From Maribacter hydrothermalis (GTDB lineage: Bacteria > Bacteroidota > Bacteroidia > Flavobacteriales > Flavobacteriaceae): a stretch of 64,000 nucleotides of DNA. The position numbers and the translations under genes were made by a program. The DNA is taken from NCBI RefSeq assembly GCF_001913155.1, contig NZ_CP018760.1:3658001-3722000 (forward strand), given 5' to 3'. Of the stretch, positions 62,796 to 64,000 are shown in pieces. Within the stretch, counting starts at the first letter, position 1; each line of letters opens with the position of its first letter. The notes below the pieces were generated by a model. It was not told where the DNA came from and made no database searches. It worked only from the letters and a program-made list of their open reading frames with translations.

Positions 62796-64000
62796 CTATT
62801 TCATCAAATTAATTTCGGCTATACTTTTAATCCTGTTCCTTTCTAAGAAAGCATCTATGGTTTCAAAATGTTCTATAACGCGTTGTTCTTTAAATTCGAA
62901 AACTTTTTGAGATAAACCTTGTAAAAAATCTCTATCGTGAGAAACTAAAATAAGAGTACCATCATACGTTGATAATGCTTCTTTTAATACATCTTTCGAT
63001 TTTAAATCTAAGTGGTTGGTAGGTTCATCCAGAATTAAAAGATTTACGGGCTCCAATAATAATTTTACCATGGCCAAACGGGTTTTTTCTCCTCCCGATA
63101 GCATGCTTACTTTTTTATCAATATCATCTCCACTGAACATAAACCTGCCTAGAATATTCTTTATCTGGTTGCGAATGTCGCCAAAAGCAACCTCATCTAC
63201 AGTCTGAAAAATTGTTAACTCTGGGTCTAACAATGATGCCTGGTTCTGTGCAAAATACCCCACTTTTACATTATGCCCTAATTGACATGTACCTTCTACT
63301 TGAATTTCGTTTAAAATTGCCTTAATCATGGTAGATTTACCTTCTCCGTTTCTACCCACAAAAGATACTTTTTCGCCGCGGGCAATAGACATATTGGCGT
63401 CCTTGAAAACAATATGGTTATCATAGGACTTTGAAACATCTTTAACGGTAACAGGATAATCTCCAGAACGTGGTGAGGGAGGAAAACGTAATTTTAGTGA
63501 AGAAGTGTCTATTTCATCAATCTCTATAATTTGCAATTTTTCGAGCATACGCTCCCTAGAGGTAACTTGGTTGGTTTTTGAATACGTGCCTTTAAAGCGC
63601 TCAATAAAGGCTATGTTATCAGCTATAAATTTTTGTTGCTCTTGGTAGGCTTTTATTTGGTGAGATCTACGGTCTTCCCGTAATTGTAAATAATGGGAGT
63701 AATTAGCTTTATAGTCGTAAATACGCCCCATGGTAACTTCAATGGTACGGTTGGTAATATTATCGATAAACGCCCTATCGTGAGAGATTACCATTACCGC
63801 ATTGGCTTTGTTCAATAAAAAATCTTCTAACCAAATAACCGATTCTATATCTATATGGTTGGTAGGCTCGTCTAAAAGAATTAAATCGGGTTTTTGTAAA
63901 AGAATTTTAGCCAATTCTATTCGCATACGCCAACCACCACTAAACTCATTGGTTTGCCTAATAAAATCTTCCTGCTTAAAACCTAAGCCTTTTAATGCCT
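62796..64000 (-). CDS. ABC-F family ATPase (partial, N-terminus outside the window)
   Basis: The frame stays open to the window end; before the first internal Met the codons read ALKGLGFKQEDFIRQTNEFSGG, so the start lies beyond 64000. Visible parts are the end of the first ATPase (FSGGWRMRIELAK, LLDEPTNHIDIESV, ISHDRAFID), the interdomain linker (HQIKAYQEQQKFIADNIAF), the second Walker A GRNGEGKST, LSGGEKTRLAMVKLL and LDEPTNHLDLKS. There are no membrane spans; ABC-F proteins act on ribosomes. Subgroup (Uup, YbiT-like or other) is not decided. Confidence 0.9.
   Translation of the reverse strand, partial: ALKGLGFKQEDFIRQTNEFSGGWRMRIELAKILLQKPDLILLDEPTNHIDIESVIWLEDFLLNKANAVMVISHDRAFIDNITNRTIEVTMGRIYDYKANYSHYLQLREDRRSHQIKAYQEQQKFIADNIAFIERFKGTYSKTNQVTSRERMLEKLQIIEIDEIDTSSLKLRFPPSPRSGDYPVTVKDVSKSYDNHIVFKDANMSIARGEKVSFVGRNGEGKSTMIKAILNEIQVEGTCQLGHNVKVGYFAQNQASLLDPELTIFQTVDEVAFGDIRNQIKNILGRFMFSGDDIDKKVSMLSGGEKTRLAMVKLLLEPVNLLILDEPTNHLDLKSKDVLKEALSTYDGTLILVSHDRDFLQGLSQKVFEFKEQRVIEHFETIDAFLERNRIKSIAEINLMK

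Overview
The window is AT-rich chromosomal DNA of a member of the Bacteroidota, most likely a marine Flavobacteriaceae close to the Maribacter/Zobellia/Cellulophaga group. This is inferred from gene content (two-gene TonB/secreted-protein pair, fused branched-chain E1, PcrA with a TTG start, ABC-F, LeuA type 2). It is also inferred from several -33 TTTG / -7 TAnnTTTG promoters, the lack of Shine-Dalgarno sites, and N-terminal signals ending in AQ. No rRNA, tRNA, CRISPR array, transposase or integrase was seen.

Layout. 1-942: end of a 5-oxoprolinase locus (pxpB, pxpC). 943-11353 (+): an isoleucine/valine operon (ilvD-ilvB-two methyltransferases-ilvN-ilvC-ilvA), then a gapN-like dehydrogenase. 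In front of ilvD lies a complete-looking attenuator: an 18-residue leader peptide with ten Leu/Ile/Val residues, an antiterminator and a mutually exclusive terminator. 11389-14291 (-): TonB-dependent receptor plus a secreted repeat protein. 14546-17218 (+): MFS transporter and a beta-lactamase-fold hydrolase. 17292-24436 (-): recG followed by leuC-leuD-leuA-leuB, whose spacers carry repeats and hairpins. 24549-27544 (+): M1 aminopeptidase overlapping a patatin lipase.

27545-33196 (-): M20 amidohydrolase, FMN glutamate-synthase-like enzyme, degenerate OmpA-like protein, small membrane protein, and a cassette-like membrane gene bounded by inverted motifs and a 170-bp foldable element. 33403-41230: pcrA, esterase lipoprotein, tsaC, OmpA lipoprotein, glycosyltransferase, an orphan HsdR-N nuclease-like gene divergent from holA, and DoxX. 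41231-42066 is a gene graveyard with an aminotransferase remnant. 42067-44847 is an M16 peptidase gene flanked by two copies of an interspersed repeat.

45034-57367 (-): fused branched-chain 2-oxoacid dehydrogenase E1, a pseudo-M1-peptidase/outer-membrane protein, a LOG-type hydrolase, uvrA, and a two-gene unit of polyol dehydrogenase with an NCS1 permease. 57758-61782 (-): a metallo-beta-lactamase-fold hydrolase and an arsenic operon (arsR-DUF6428-arsC-acr3) with two candidate ArsR operators. 62017-62688 (+): an unusual glycogen-binding domain / lysine-rich linker / helix-hairpin-helix fusion. 62796-64000 (-): an ABC-F ATPase cut by the window end.

Functional theme: the ilv and leu loci together encode most of branched-chain amino acid synthesis (ilvE is not seen), and the E1 gene at 45034 serves breakdown or branched fatty-acid priming. 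The least explained parts are the attenuator, the CBM48-HhH fusion, the cassette-like gene and the methyltransferases inside the ilv operon.
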